From: Stenotrophomonas oahuensis
GTDB taxonomy: Bacteria > Pseudomonadota > Gammaproteobacteria > Xanthomonadales > Xanthomonadaceae
NCBI RefSeq assembly: GCF_031834595.1
Contig: NZ_CP115541.1
Span: 2,846,501-2,910,500, forward strand
DNA length: 64,000 bases
Direction: 5' to 3'
This document shows positions 25,435-35,988 of this stretch, one piece after another. The notes under the pieces were generated by a model, which saw only the letters and a program-made list of their open reading frames with translations, did not search any database and was not told the DNA's origin. Every line of letters starts with the position of its first letter. The first letter of the stretch is position 1. The position numbers were made by a program, and so were the translations under genes.

Positions 25435-25874
25435 TGGCCGCGGGCATGTTCACAGATGCGTGGTTTGCATCAGAGTGGCGAGCGCTGGGCTTCTTCTACG
25501 ACCGGAATGATGACCAGAAGCGTTGGGAAATCACCGGCACCCGGAACGGACTTCAGGCGTTTTCCGCCGCGATCCGCGGCTATGCGGCTGACCCGGAGCA
25601 TGACTGGGTGTCGTGTCACTGCAATCTCGGTCCGTACGACTATCTGGAGATCGGCACGTGGGACGTCGCCGTGATCGACAACCACTGGATTGCCGGTCGC
25701 CTGGAGGACCTGCTGGCGCTGGCCGGTTACCTCGATGAGTGGCTGATCACGGCCCAGCCGGGCATGTCCTTGTCGGCGAGGTCGTTCCATTCGCCTTCGG
25801 CCCCCTATGACCTTTGCCTCTACCTGATGGAACCGGGATTCGATCCGGCATCGCTGGATGAGAGCCTCTTATAA
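25434..25874 (+). CDS. small soluble protein of unknown function
   Basis: 146 residues, acidic and aromatic-rich (FYDRNDDQKRWEITGTRNGL; HWIAGRLEDLLALAGYLDEW), no signal peptide or membrane segment. It is coupled to the preceding membrane protein by a TGATG overlap. The composition resembles small immunity-like or regulatory proteins, but nothing specific matches. An imperfect hairpin (25903-25932) follows. Confidence 0.7.
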   Translation: MAAGMFTDAWFASEWRALGFFYDRNDDQKRWEITGTRNGLQAFSAAIRGYAADPEHDWVSCHCNLGPYDYLEIGTWDVAVIDNHWIAGRLEDLLALAGYLDEWLITAQPGMSLSARSFHSPSAPYDLCLYLMEPGFDPASLDESLL

Positions 25875-25902
25875 GCCTGGCGCATAAGTGCATTCAGGTT
25901 AA

Positions 25903-26949
<1,047 letters not shown>

Positions 26950-26956
26950 TTCAATG

Positions 26957-27020
26957 TGACACGCATGGCGTGTCATCGCGGTCCCAAAGGTGGTCGAAGC
27001 CACGCAGGGCGTGGCTCTAC
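26957..27020. repeat. GTAG REP pair, one end decayed
   Basis: 26957-26976 keeps the tgacacgcatggcgtgtca core but its tetranucleotide has decayed to tcg. 26996-27020 (gaagccacgcagggcgtggc then tctac) is intact. Both point the same way. Confidence 0.75.
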
Positions 27021-27093
27021 GGGGTTCCGCGCACGCCCCATGGTGGAATTGTTATGGTGGTCAGGTCTCTCGCACTGCAGGAGCCCCACGATC

Positions 27094-28374
27094 ATGCACC
27101 TCCGCATCACCGCACTGACCGCCGCCCTCCTTGCTTCAGGCTGCGCGCAGCAGCCGGCCGCAACCGCTTCAACGCCGTCTCCGCCCAACCCGGCCGCCCA
27201 CGCCTTCGACCTCATCCACGAAGCGCCGTCAAAGTACTTCACCGATGCCACCGCCACCCATGTGCCGATGGCTCCACAACTGCACGCCACCGATTCGGTG
27301 TTCGTCGACGTGGACAACGACGGGCATCTGGACGTGGTGGTTTCAGTGGAACACGGCGTCAACCGCCTGTACCGCAACGACGGCACTGGCAAGCTGACCT
27401 ACGTGCCCGATGCATTCGGCACCACCGCACGCGACAACGAACACGTACGCGCGGCCGACTTCAACGGCGACGGCAACATCGACGTGGTGTTCGTGGCCGA
27501 AGCGGATAAACGGCACCAGCTGTTCTTCGGTGACGGCAAGGGTGGCTTCACCGATGTCAGTGACCGCCTGCCCGCGCACAGCCAAGGCAACGGGCTGGCA
27601 GTAGGTGACCTCAATGGCGACGGTCACCCGGACATCTTCATCGGCAGCACCGGCGAAAGCCCGCAAGGCCTGCAGCCGGCCCGCAACCTGTTGTTCCTCA
27701 ATGATCCGGTGCGCCCGGGTCACTTCATCGACGCCTCCGCTTCCCATCTGCCGGCCGGCGACGACCAGACTGAGGGCGTCGCGATCGCCGACATGAACGA
27801 CGACGGCCATCTGGACGTGCTGCTGGCCAGTCCGAGCCATCCCAATCGCCTGCTGCTGAACGATGGCACCGGGCGTTTCGTTGACGCCACGCAGCAGCTC
27901 GACCTGCGGGTACCGATGGAAACCCGCGAAGTGCATGTCGCCGACGTCACCGGTGATGGCAAGCCGGACATCTTATTCTTCAACATCACCAGCAACAACG
28001 GCGCCTGGGAGAAAGATCCGCAGACGCGCCTGCTGGTGAACGACGGCAATGGACGCTTCGTCGATGAAACAGAAAAGCGTCTGCCCACGCATACGTTCTC
28101 CAGTTGGGCCGGCACCGTGGTGGACTTCAACGACGATGGCGCTCCGGACCTGCTGGTGGGCGCGATCCAAGTGCCGGGCTTCGTGCCATTGCAGCTGCGC
28201 GCGTGGCAGAACGATGGCAACGGCACATTCACTGACGTCACCCTGGACGCCGTGCCCGGCATCACCGTTGGCCGCAGCTGGAGCATGGGGCAGGGCGATC
28301 TGAACGGTGACGGGCGCACGGATGTGCTGGTGGGCGGCTGGGGCACGCAGGCGCGGCTGCTGCTGTCGAAGTAA
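27094..28374 (+). CDS. FG-GAP/VCBS-repeat lipoprotein
   Basis: 426 residues from ATG 27094 (AGGAG at 27079). The lipobox LLASGC marks a lipoprotein (mature Cys about residue 16). Seven FG-GAP blade motifs with calcium-type D-x-N-x-D-G-x-x-D loops follow (DVDNDGHLD, DFNGDGNID, DLNGDGHPD, DMNDDGHLD, DVTGDGKPD, DFNDDGAPD, DLNGDGRTD), predicting a seven-bladed propeller on the envelope. Such propellers bind ligands or partner proteins. The neighbouring sulfatase suggests a sulfated-substrate context, but no specific function can be assigned. Confidence 0.88.
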   Translation: MHLRITALTAALLASGCAQQPAATASTPSPPNPAAHAFDLIHEAPSKYFTDATATHVPMAPQLHATDSVFVDVDNDGHLDVVVSVEHGVNRLYRNDGTGKLTYVPDAFGTTARDNEHVRAADFNGDGNIDVVFVAEADKRHQLFFGDGKGGFTDVSDRLPAHSQGNGLAVGDLNGDGHPDIFIGSTGESPQGLQPARNLLFLNDPVRPGHFIDASASHLPAGDDQTEGVAIADMNDDGHLDVLLASPSHPNRLLLNDGTGRFVDATQQLDLRVPMETREVHVADVTGDGKPDILFFNITSNNGAWEKDPQTRLLVNDGNGRFVDETEKRLPTHTFSSWAGTVVDFNDDGAPDLLVGAIQVPGFVPLQLRAWQNDGNGTFTDVTLDAVPGITVGRSWSMGQGDLNGDGRTDVLVGGWGTQARLLLSK

Positions 28375-28434
28375 CCAGTACAAATACTGGCTCCTGCTGC
28401 GTAAAACGCCTCTTGGCCCGCCTGTCCTGCGGGG

Positions 28435-28454
28435 GGATGCTTGCCAAAGCATCC
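28435..28454 (+). other. perfect hairpin upstream of sulfatase 1
   Basis: GGATGCTT-GCCA-AAGCATCC, an 8-bp stem with a 4-base loop, 19 bases before the sulfatase start. No U-tract follows, so it is more likely a leader hairpin than a terminator. Confidence 0.45.
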
Positions 28455-28473
28455 TCAGCGAAGGGAGTGTTCC

Positions 28474-30102
28474 ATGGCAACGGCACGCGCGAAGAAGGCG
28501 GCACCGGTCCGCAAGACAGCGGCGAAGAAGGCACCCAGCCGGGCGCGTAGCAGTGGAAAGCCGGCGGCCGGCCGGAAACCGAACATCCTGGTGATCTGGG
28601 GTGACGACATCGGCATCAGCAACCTCAGTTGCTACAGCCACGGCCTGATGGGTTACCAGACCCCGAACATCGACCGCCTGGCCCAGGAAGGCATGTTGTT
28701 CACTGACTCCTACGGCGAACAGTCCTGTACCGCAGGGCGCTCGTCCTTCATTACCGGCCAGAGTGTGTACCGCACCGGTCTTTCCAAGGTCGGGCGTCCG
28801 GGCGGACAGGAGGGCCTCCAGCCGGAAAGCGTGACCATCGCCGAGCTGCTGAAGGAGCAGGGCTATGCCACCGGTCAGTTCGGCAAGAACCATCTCGGCG
28901 ATCTGAACAAATACCTGCCTACGGTGCACGGCTTTGACGAGTTCTTCGGCAACCTCTATCACCTCAATGCCGAGGAAGAGCCGGAGATGTACGACTACTT
29001 CCCCGAGAAGGACTTCCCCAACATCCGCAAGCAGATCGGGCCGCGGGGGGTATTGCACTGCTGGGCCACCGACAAGGACGACGCGACCGAGCAGCCACGC
29101 TGGGGCAAGGTAGGCAAGCAGAAGATCAAGGACACCGGTCCGCTGACCAAGAAGCGCATGGAGACCTGCGATGACGAATTCGTGGTCGCGGCCAAGCAGT
29201 TCATCAAGAAGCAGCACGCCGATGACAAGCCCTTCTTCGTATGGCTGAACACCACGCACATGCACATGTTCACCCACACCAAGAAGTCCAGCCTCGGCCA
29301 GGCCGGGCGTTGGCAGTCGCCCTACCACGACACCATGATCGACCATGATCGCAACGTGGGCGACATGCTGGACCTGCTCGACGAACTGGGCATCGCCGAG
29401 GATACGCTGGTGTTGTATTCCACCGACAACGGCCCGCACCGCAATTCCTGGCCGGACGCCGGCACTACCCCGTTCCGCAGCGAGAAGGACACCAACTGGG
29501 AAGGCGCGTTCCGGATTCCCCTGCTGGCACGCTGGCCGGGTCGCATTGCGCCGGGATCGATCGCCAACGGGATCGTGCAGCACCACGACTGGCTGCCCAC
29601 CTTCCTGGAGATGGCCGGTGCACCGCAGGTGGTGGAGGAACTCAAAACCGGCTACAAGGCCAACGGCAAGACCTTCCGCAACCATATCGACGGCACCAGC
29701 CTGCTGGGGTATTTGACCGGCAAGGAAAAGGAGAGCCCGCGCAAACTGTTCATGTATTTCAGCGACGACGGCGACGTGCTGGCCATGCGTTACGACAACT
29801 GGAAAGTGGTGTTCATGGAACAGCGCTGCCGGGGCACGATGCAGATATGGGGCGAGCCGTTCACCACACTGCGTCTGCCGAAGCTGTTCAACCTGCGAAC
29901 AGACCCCTACGAGTATGCCGACATCACCTCCAACAGCTACTACGAGTGGTTCCTGTACCACGACTACCTGCTGTTCGCCGCGTATGGCATTGCCGACCGG
30001 TTCGCACAGACATTGGTGGAATATCCACGCGTGCAGAAGCCAGGCAGTTTCACCATCGACGACGCGCTGGCCAAGATGAACGCGATGTCGGCCCACGATT
30101 GA
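28474..30102 (+). CDS. type I sulfatase with Lys/Ala-rich N-terminal tail
   Basis: 542 residues from ATG 28474. Residues 2-35 are a basic Ala/Lys/Pro-rich tail (AKKAAPVRKTAAKKAPSR) resembling histone H1 or AlgP-type tails rather than a signal peptide. The arylsulfatase body has metal ligands D44/D45 (WGDDIG) and C85 in SCTAGRSSF, the C-x-A-x-R variant of the C-x-P-x-R formylglycine motif. Without a signal peptide it should be cytoplasmic, and it would need a formylglycine-generating enzyme, not seen here. A paralogue lies at 35989-37530. A DUF1254 lipoprotein follows after 18 bases. Confidence 0.88.
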   Translation: MATARAKKAAPVRKTAAKKAPSRARSSGKPAAGRKPNILVIWGDDIGISNLSCYSHGLMGYQTPNIDRLAQEGMLFTDSYGEQSCTAGRSSFITGQSVYRTGLSKVGRPGGQEGLQPESVTIAELLKEQGYATGQFGKNHLGDLNKYLPTVHGFDEFFGNLYHLNAEEEPEMYDYFPEKDFPNIRKQIGPRGVLHCWATDKDDATEQPRWGKVGKQKIKDTGPLTKKRMETCDDEFVVAAKQFIKKQHADDKPFFVWLNTTHMHMFTHTKKSSLGQAGRWQSPYHDTMIDHDRNVGDMLDLLDELGIAEDTLVLYSTDNGPHRNSWPDAGTTPFRSEKDTNWEGAFRIPLLARWPGRIAPGSIANGIVQHHDWLPTFLEMAGAPQVVEELKTGYKANGKTFRNHIDGTSLLGYLTGKEKESPRKLFMYFSDDGDVLAMRYDNWKVVFMEQRCRGTMQIWGEPFTTLRLPKLFNLRTDPYEYADITSNSYYEWFLYHDYLLFAAYGIADRFAQTLVEYPRVQKPGSFTIDDALAKMNAMSAHD

Positions 30103-30120
30103 CGATCGGGAGAGCGTGTC

Positions 30121-31269
30121 ATGCGCAGATGGATTGCGTTGTTTGTGTTTGCCGCGCTGAGCGTCGGGTGCGGCTCAAGGGATGAAGCGCAGCCTGCGCC
30201 GGTTGCCGCTGAGCCGACAGAACAGTCGCCAGCAGCTGCCACACCCGCCGCGCGTGCGCCCGCGCCGGCTCCGGTCCCAGCGCCGGCAGAGCGCCCGCCG
30301 GTGCTTACCGCCGACGGTGCACAAGTGGTGACGCCGGCCAACTTCGTTCGGGCCGAGTCTGACCGGTACATGGCCAACCTGGCCAAGGAATCGGGTGGGC
30401 CGGGCAAGATGGTGCACCGGCGCGAGCCGGCGTCCATCGAGAACCAGTCCGTCATCCGCCTCAACCGCGACACCCTGTACAGCTCGGCGGTGTTCGACCT
30501 GGATGCAGGCCCGGTCACGATTACGCTGCCGGATGCAGGCGACCGTTTCCAATCATTGATGGTGGTCAACCAGGACCATTACGCGTGGACCGAGTATGGC
30601 GCGGGTGCGCATTCGTTCGACCGTCAGAAGGCGGGCACGCGCTACGTGGTGGCCGGGGTTCGTACCTTGGTAAATCCGGCAGACCCTGCCGACGTGGAGG
30701 CCGTGCATCGTCTGCAGGACGCCATCACGGTGGCCCAGCCGGGCGGTCCTGGGCAACTGGACCTGCCAAAGTGGGATGCGGCCAGCCAGGACAAGGTGCG
30801 CGATGCTCTGCTGGGACTGGCGGCGACGTCGCCTGATTTCCAGCATGCCTTCGGACAGAAGGACGAGGTTGATCCGGTGGCGCACCTGATCGCTACGGCG
30901 GCGGGGTGGGGCGGCAATCCGGACAAGGACGCCACGTATCTCGGGGTAGCTCCGCCGCGTAATGACGGCAAGACGGTGTACCGGCTGCGGGTGAAGGACG
31001 TGCCGGTGGATGCGTTCTGGTCGGTGAGTGTGTACAACGCCAAGGGATACTATGAGAAGAATGCGCTGGGTGCGTACTCGCTCAACAACCTCACCGCGGT
31101 GAAAGACCCGGACGGTACGGTGACGATCCAGTTCGGGGGCTGCGATGGCAAGGTGCCGAATTGCCTGCCGACGGTGCCGGGCTGGAACTACACCGTGCGG
31201 CTGTATCGGCCGCAGCAGGCGATCCTGGATGGCAGCTGGACGTTCCCGGCGGCAGAGCCTGTGGTGTAG
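30121..31269 (+). CDS. DUF1254/DUF1214-domain lipoprotein
   Basis: 382 residues. Lipoprotein signal (FAALSVGC) followed by a Pro/Ala-rich linker (residues 25-60). The DUF1254 region (VTPANFVRAESDRYMANLAK; RLNRDTLYSSAVFDLDAGPV) leads to a DUF1214-type C-terminus (VKDVPVDAFWSVSVYNAKGY; VTIQFGGCD). The family is envelope-located and of unknown function. It is probably co-transcribed with the upstream sulfatase. The stop TAG at 31267-31269 belongs to the GTAG of a REP element. Confidence 0.85.
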   Translation: MRRWIALFVFAALSVGCGSRDEAQPAPVAAEPTEQSPAAATPAARAPAPAPVPAPAERPPVLTADGAQVVTPANFVRAESDRYMANLAKESGGPGKMVHRREPASIENQSVIRLNRDTLYSSAVFDLDAGPVTITLPDAGDRFQSLMVVNQDHYAWTEYGAGAHSFDRQKAGTRYVVAGVRTLVNPADPADVEAVHRLQDAITVAQPGGPGQLDLPKWDAASQDKVRDALLGLAATSPDFQHAFGQKDEVDPVAHLIATAAGWGGNPDKDATYLGVAPPRNDGKTVYRLRVKDVPVDAFWSVSVYNAKGYYEKNALGAYSLNNLTAVKDPDGTVTIQFGGCDGKVPNCLPTVPGWNYTVRLYRPQQAILDGSWTFPAAEPVV

Positions 31270-31332
31270 GGACACGCCATGCGTGTCCGCGCGATGCCGG
31301 CGATTCTGTGGACACGCATGGCGTGTCCCTAC
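31266..31332. repeat. GTAG REP pair, inverted, both GTAGs forming stop codons
   Basis: 31266-31288 (gtagggacacgccatgcgtg then tcc) and its exact inverse 31310-31332. The left GTAG gives the DUF1254 stop, the right one the stop of the leftward helicase, so two convergent genes end inside the same doublet. Confidence 0.9.
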
Positions 31333-33275
31333 GGGCGTTTTCGGTCGTGATACCGCGCGATGCTCTGCTGCAGGTCTTCCAGCGCGCCCTCCGGCAGCCA
31401 CAGCTGGCGTGAGCCGCGGGTCATCGCGGTATACGCCGCACGCACCGGGTTGTGCGCATAGCGGCGGGCAAAGCCGGTGCGGAAGCAGCACGGTGCCATG
31501 GCGACCTGGGCAAACTCGGTGTTCTTGCTGTGCTCGACCAGCATCAGCAACAACGCCGCCTGCATATGTGGCTCCAAGCGTTCGCACAGCGCGTCGAAGT
31601 GCGTACGGTTGTAGCCGCGCATGAACAGACGCGACACCTGGGGCAGCTGCTGCTCGTCCCACTCCGCGAGCAGGTCTTCCCAGCGCCGGCTGCTGCCGCC
31701 GTGAGTGGTCAGTTCGCGGTACGCGTCTGCGGCGCGGTCCACCTCGCGTCCAAGCTGGCGCAGGGATTCGGGATGAATGCCGAATGCGGCTCCGGCAGCG
31801 GAAAGCCGCTGCGCTTCCTCCAGCAGCCGCCAGGTACTGCCGTACACCTGCGTGCCTTCCGTGGGCACTTCGTCCCAGCGCGTGTAGGTGGCCGCCACGG
31901 TGGCATGGGCGCTGGCCCCGCTGAATGGCTGCTGGTACACCCCGGTTGCGTCCAGGGCGAGCGTGTCGTTGACCAGTTGCTCGACGTAGCGACCCTGGCG
32001 CACGGATTGGTTGATCTCCAATGCCATGCCGGTGGCAAATCGTGGTGCACGCCCGATCAGGCGCTGATTGGGATCGCCCAGGCTGATCACCGCGCCCTCG
32101 TAGCCGGACAGCAGCTGCTTCCAGGCCGGGCTGAGGTCATGCGCCTCGTCGATCAACAGCGTGCCCCAGCGGGCGGGAATACGTGCATCGTGCTGCGCCA
32201 GCCACTTGCCGATGTGGTCCGGGGTCAGGCTGAGCAGGCCGCCCTTCTGCACGGTCGGGTTGAACATGCAGCGCCAGACGTGCTCGGCAGCGGTGATGAA
32301 GGGCGAAGCATCCAGCATGGCGTAAGGCACCGCCCGCAGGAAGTGGCGCGCTTCGAGCTGCGCGGAGGTGGATCGGCACCAGCTGGCGATGCCGTCGAAG
32401 GCGATGCGCAGCACGCTGGTAGCGGGGGTGCGGCCAATCGGCTGCAGCCCGATACGGCTCACAATCTCGGCAAACGACAAACGACTGACCTGATAGGCCG
32501 GCGCAAAGTCGGTGCTGAGCACGCCGCGCCGATGCGCATCGGCCGCCACCTGGTTGGCGAACGCGATCTGCGACAGCAGCGCCACCGATGCCTGCGTGCC
32601 CAGCCGCTCGCGGAACGCCTGCACCTGGCTGGGACGCGGTGCCAGATAGGTGAAATGCCGGGTCGCCCCGGCCAGTAGCTGCAGCACCAGGTGCGTTTTG
32701 CCGGAACCGGCGTACGCGTCCAGATCGATGTGCTCGTCATCGTTGGCCACAATGGCGCGCAGGGCGCGGGCCTGGTCGTCGGTGTAGTCGTGATCGCGTT
32801 CGATGTAGATCGGCGCGTGCTCGCCGCTGGCGATGGTCTCGCTGGTTTCCTGATAGGCCGCCTCGGTATAGAAGCGCACCGTGTGCGGGGTCAGGGTGCC
32901 GTCGCAGGCCTGTTGGAACGCCACGGCGTCGAACGCCTCCGTCGCCGCATGCTGCTCAATCAGAGTGGCCGGAGCCAGCACGCGTTCCTGCGAGGCCAAT
33001 GCCTGCTGCCACGCCTGCAGCGTGGAAGGCAGGCCGGCGCGCAGCCCGGCCAGCTGCGCCGGCACCGCGTCGGGCTGTGCGGCAAACAGCGCACAGGCTT
33101 GCTCCAGCATGGTGCTCAACGCGCCTTCGGGCTGGCGGCTGCGCAGGCACAGTGCGGCGGCGAACAGCCCGGCACGTTCGAGTGCGCTGACCGGAATCGA
33201 TCCGTCTTCCAGATACGATGCCACCGCCTCCTGTGAGAGTGGCAGCACATAAGCAGAAGTCAGACGTGAAGACAT
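31329..33275 (-). CDS. superfamily 1 (UvrD/Pif1-like) helicase-family ATPase
   Basis: 648 residues. Walker A DAYAGSGKTH (186-195), Walker B LLIDEAHDL (373-381), GDPNQRL (400-406) and a C-terminal AYTAMTRGSRQLWLPEG with the motif VI-like arginine. The 180-residue N-terminal extension has no recognised domain and motif spacing is atypical, so it may be a divergent helicase or a DNA-sensing ATPase. It would unwind or translocate on nucleic acid using ATP. It is a leftward gene separated from the downstream (33333) gene by 57 bases. Its stop codon is the TAG of a GTAG repeat. Confidence 0.8.
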   Translation of the reverse strand: MSSRLTSAYVLPLSQEAVASYLEDGSIPVSALERAGLFAAALCLRSRQPEGALSTMLEQACALFAAQPDAVPAQLAGLRAGLPSTLQAWQQALASQERVLAPATLIEQHAATEAFDAVAFQQACDGTLTPHTVRFYTEAAYQETSETIASGEHAPIYIERDHDYTDDQARALRAIVANDDEHIDLDAYAGSGKTHLVLQLLAGATRHFTYLAPRPSQVQAFRERLGTQASVALLSQIAFANQVAADAHRRGVLSTDFAPAYQVSRLSFAEIVSRIGLQPIGRTPATSVLRIAFDGIASWCRSTSAQLEARHFLRAVPYAMLDASPFITAAEHVWRCMFNPTVQKGGLLSLTPDHIGKWLAQHDARIPARWGTLLIDEAHDLSPAWKQLLSGYEGAVISLGDPNQRLIGRAPRFATGMALEINQSVRQGRYVEQLVNDTLALDATGVYQQPFSGASAHATVAATYTRWDEVPTEGTQVYGSTWRLLEEAQRLSAAGAAFGIHPESLRQLGREVDRAADAYRELTTHGGSSRRWEDLLAEWDEQQLPQVSRLFMRGYNRTHFDALCERLEPHMQAALLLMLVEHSKNTEFAQVAMAPCCFRTGFARRYAHNPVRAAYTAMTRGSRQLWLPEGALEDLQQSIARYHDRKRP

Positions 33276-33332
33276 CAGTAAAGACTCAGTACGGGTGCGC
33301 CTGCGCGCGCGATGTGGTGGGACGGTGGAGGA

Positions 33333-34058
33333 TCATGCGTCCTCCATGGCGTCGAATTTCGTCACCGGGATCAGCGTGTGGATGTCCGTGCCCACTGCCG
33401 TCAGCAGTTCCTCGCAATGGGTGGCATCCCACAGGTCGAATACTTCCGCTTCCCAGTTGACACCCGGTTCGCTGGGTTCGTGCGCGACATGCAGGCCCTC
33501 TTCGGCGTAGATCGCGTGGTCGCTGGTGACCACAGCGCGTGCCTGGATCCTGCCCAGTACCTCGAACATGTTGTCGTTGTAATCGCCGTAGACGAAATCA
33601 CGCGCGACACAATCGCCGCCGACAATGAACCAGGCTTCCGAGGCCACGCTATGGCAGTGCAGATTCCCAAGCACGGCTACATTTCCGGTGTCGCGGAGGA
33701 TGCCGTTGACGGTCAGGTCGCCGGTGACCAGCAGGGCGGAAGGTGGCTGCAGGTCGCCGTCCACCACCAGGTTGCCGTGGTGCACGACCACCTTGCTGTT
33801 GCCCTGGAGCAGCTGACTGACAGCAGCAGCTTCCAGCTGCAGGTCGGTTGCCGGTAACTGCTCGCGCAGCACCTGCCCGAAGGCGAACAGGGTGCTGGCG
33901 AAGCTGCCCTGCAGGAATTCCATCAGGGCGTCGATGCCGCCGGCCTCACGGCCGATCTCGGCCAGGTCGTCCAGCTGCGGGTCGGGGCAGCAGGGGAACT
34001 CGGGCAGGGTCTGCGGGGTCCAGCCGGTGGCGGGAATCTGACGGATATCGATCTGCAT
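33333..34058 (-). CDS. polymer-forming-like beta-rich protein, unknown function
   Basis: 241 residues from ATG 34058. The central part shows short repeated beta-strands (VVVHHGNLVVDGDLQPPSAL; LLVTGDLTVNGILRDTGNVA; VLGNLHCHSVASEAWFIVGG), a pattern like bactofilin or right-handed beta-helix proteins. The N-terminus (QIPATGWTPQTLPEFPCCPD) is unrelated. No catalytic site is seen. Possibly a cytoplasmic scaffold; weakly supported. Confidence 0.65.
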   Translation of the reverse strand: MQIDIRQIPATGWTPQTLPEFPCCPDPQLDDLAEIGREAGGIDALMEFLQGSFASTLFAFGQVLREQLPATDLQLEAAAVSQLLQGNSKVVVHHGNLVVDGDLQPPSALLVTGDLTVNGILRDTGNVAVLGNLHCHSVASEAWFIVGGDCVARDFVYGDYNDNMFEVLGRIQARAVVTSDHAIYAEEGLHVAHEPSEPGVNWEAEVFDLWDATHCEELLTAVGTDIHTLIPVTKFDAMEDA

Positions 34059-34153
34059 GGGCGTCCTTGTAGAGAAGTGTGTTCCTGGACTCCGCATGAT
34101 AACGCAGCGGCAGCAGGCCCTCCGGCGCTGCCGGCGCTTCACAACCGGTGTAC

Positions 34154-35311
34154 TCAGCGCTGGCCCACGGGCTCCAGCGGGGCGGACGGCGCCGACTTCA
34201 TCGTGCGCCACCACGGCCGACCGGGGTGCGGTGCGTCCAGATCCAGGCGTTCGCCCATTTCCGGCGTGGACAGCGCGATGCCACGCTGGGCGGCGAGGGC
34301 ACTGACTTGTTCGAACGGGTCGTCCCAGGTGTGCATGGCCAGGTCGAAGGTGCCGTTGTGGATCGGCACCAACCAGCGCGCCCGCAGGTCCTGGTGCGCC
34401 TGCACCGTCTGGGTGGGCTGCATGTGCACGTAAGGCCACTTCGGGTCGTAGGCACCGGTTTCGATGAAGGCCACATCGAACGGTCCGTAGCGTTCGCCGA
34501 TGTCCTTGAAGCCGGCGAAGTAGCCGGTGTCACCGCTGAAATACACGCGCAGGTTGTCGTCGATGATCACCCACGACCCCCACAGGGTGCGGTTGCTGTC
34601 GCGCAGGCCGCGCCCGGAGAAATGCTGGGTGGGGGTAAACGCCAGGCGCAGGCCATCCACTTCGGTTTCCTGCCACCAGTCGAACTGGCGCACCTTGTCT
34701 GCCGGCACGCCCCAGTGGGTGAGGCGGTCGCCGACGCCCAGCGGCACCAGGAACACGTCGGCGCGGTTGGCCAGGTACTTCACCGTGGCGCGGTCCAGAT
34801 GGTCGTAATGGTCGTGCGAGAGCAGCACGCCGCGAATCGGCGGCAGATCCTTCAGTGCAATCGGCGGGGCATGGAAGCGCTTCGGCCCGATCCACTGGAA
34901 CGGCGAGGCACGTTCGGAGAACACCGGATCGGTCAGCCACCAGCCGCCGCGCAGTTTGATCAGCAGCGTGGAATGACCCAACCGGTAGACGCTGCGGTCC
35001 GGGGCCTTGGCCAGCGCCTCCGGGGTCAGCACACGCACCGGCGGCGAACTGACCGGCACGGTGCCGTCCGGGCGGTTGAAGAAGAAGTCCCAGAACAGCT
35101 TCAGCGTGGTGCCCAGCGATTCTTTCGGTTTGGGCGCGGCATTGCGGAACTGGTCGTCGAACTGCTGCGGTGACTGCGGATAGGTAGTAATAGGCACGGT
35201 AACGGTCATCCCGATCAGAACGGTGAGGGCGGAGACAACAACAAGCACACGAACGGTGCGGCTCTTGAGATGAGTGCGTAGGCGCTCATTTATTGACGTA
35301 AATAAAGTCAT
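34154..35311 (-). CDS. MBL-fold metallo-hydrolase, NAPE-PLD/RomA-like, membrane-anchored
   Basis: 385 residues. A membrane anchor at about 20-40 (VRVLVVVSALTVLIGMTVTV) precedes the metallo-beta-lactamase fold with SHDHYDHLD (the HxHxDH zinc motif), PTQHFSGR and SGDTGYFAGF. This is the UlaG/NAPE-phospholipase-D-like branch; reported substrates range from lipids to sugar lactones, so the activity here is open. Its start overlaps the TetR stop by 4 bases (ATGA), so the regulator and enzyme form an operon. Confidence 0.88.
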   Translation of the reverse strand: MTLFTSINERLRTHLKSRTVRVLVVVSALTVLIGMTVTVPITTYPQSPQQFDDQFRNAAPKPKESLGTTLKLFWDFFFNRPDGTVPVSSPPVRVLTPEALAKAPDRSVYRLGHSTLLIKLRGGWWLTDPVFSERASPFQWIGPKRFHAPPIALKDLPPIRGVLLSHDHYDHLDRATVKYLANRADVFLVPLGVGDRLTHWGVPADKVRQFDWWQETEVDGLRLAFTPTQHFSGRGLRDSNRTLWGSWVIIDDNLRVYFSGDTGYFAGFKDIGERYGPFDVAFIETGAYDPKWPYVHMQPTQTVQAHQDLRARWLVPIHNGTFDLAMHTWDDPFEQVSALAAQRGIALSTPEMGERLDLDAPHPGRPWWRTMKSAPSAPLEPVGQR

Positions 35312-35877
35312 CGCTGGATGCCTTTCCAGAACAGGTCGAAACCCGCCTGCTGCAGTGCTTGGCGCTGATCAGGCTGGGCGGTGATGGCATCCAGCGTGGT
35401 GTCCAACAGGTTGACCAGTACCCGCCCGAGGTAGAACGGCAGCCGGTCCGGGTCGATATGCGCAGCCAACTTGGCCTGCAGCGCCTGCAGCATGCCGCCG
35501 AACAAGCCTTCGCAGTGCAGGCGGGTGCTGTCGCTGATGCGGTCGGAGACCTTCAGCTGGCGCAGCGCCTTGGCGTCATCCGGGTACTGCAGACCCCAGC
35601 GCACCAGCGCATCCCACACGTGCTGAAGCTGGTCCTGCGCGCTGGCCTCGACCGGGAATGCATCCCCGATGTTGGCCGCCAGCCGCATCTCCAGGCGTAC
35701 GAACAGGGCGTTGAGCAGCACGTCCTTGTTCTCGAAATAGGTGAACACGGTGCCTTCGGCCACCTTGGCTGCCTTGGCGATCTGCGCAGTCGACGCGGCC
35801 ACGCCCTGCGCCGCCACCAGGCGGCCGGCGGCGGTCAGGATCGCATCGCGTTTTTCGTCGCTGAGGGGGCGGGCCAT
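35308..35877 (-). CDS. TetR/AcrR-family transcriptional regulator
   Basis: 189 residues. HTH at about 20-45 (LVAAQGVAASTAQIAKAAKV; EGTVFTYFENKDVLLNALF). The C-terminal ligand domain is variable. It lies directly upstream of and overlaps the MBL hydrolase by 4 bases. An AT-rich palindrome 12 bases before its start (35890-35907) is a likely autorepression operator, so the effector probably relates to the hydrolase's substrate. Confidence 0.9.
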   Translation of the reverse strand: MARPLSDEKRDAILTAAGRLVAAQGVAASTAQIAKAAKVAEGTVFTYFENKDVLLNALFVRLEMRLAANIGDAFPVEASAQDQLQHVWDALVRWGLQYPDDAKALRQLKVSDRISDSTRLHCEGLFGGMLQALQAKLAAHIDPDRLPFYLGRVLVNLLDTTLDAITAQPDQRQALQQAGFDLFWKGIQR

Positions 35878-35889
35878 GCCGGATCATTG

Positions 35890-35907
35890 AATGAGTAGTT
35901 GCTCATT
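35890..35907. promoter_or_regulatory. palindromic operator of the TetR operon
   Basis: AATGAG-TAGTTG-CTCATT: perfect 6-bp arms with a 6-base spacer, centred 20 bases upstream of the regulator start, the usual place for TetR autorepression. Confidence 0.7.
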
Positions 35908-35988
35908 TATAGGCCCGGTGCCGGTCCGGCGCAAGGGGCCGGGCCGGAAAGCCCGGGCTGCGGTTCAGCCAGCCCGGGGCGCTGCGCC

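Noticed and set aside
27973..30096. 707-residue antisense frame across the FG-GAP and sulfatase genes
   Set aside because: Spans two genuine genes with clear motifs and shows no domain itself.
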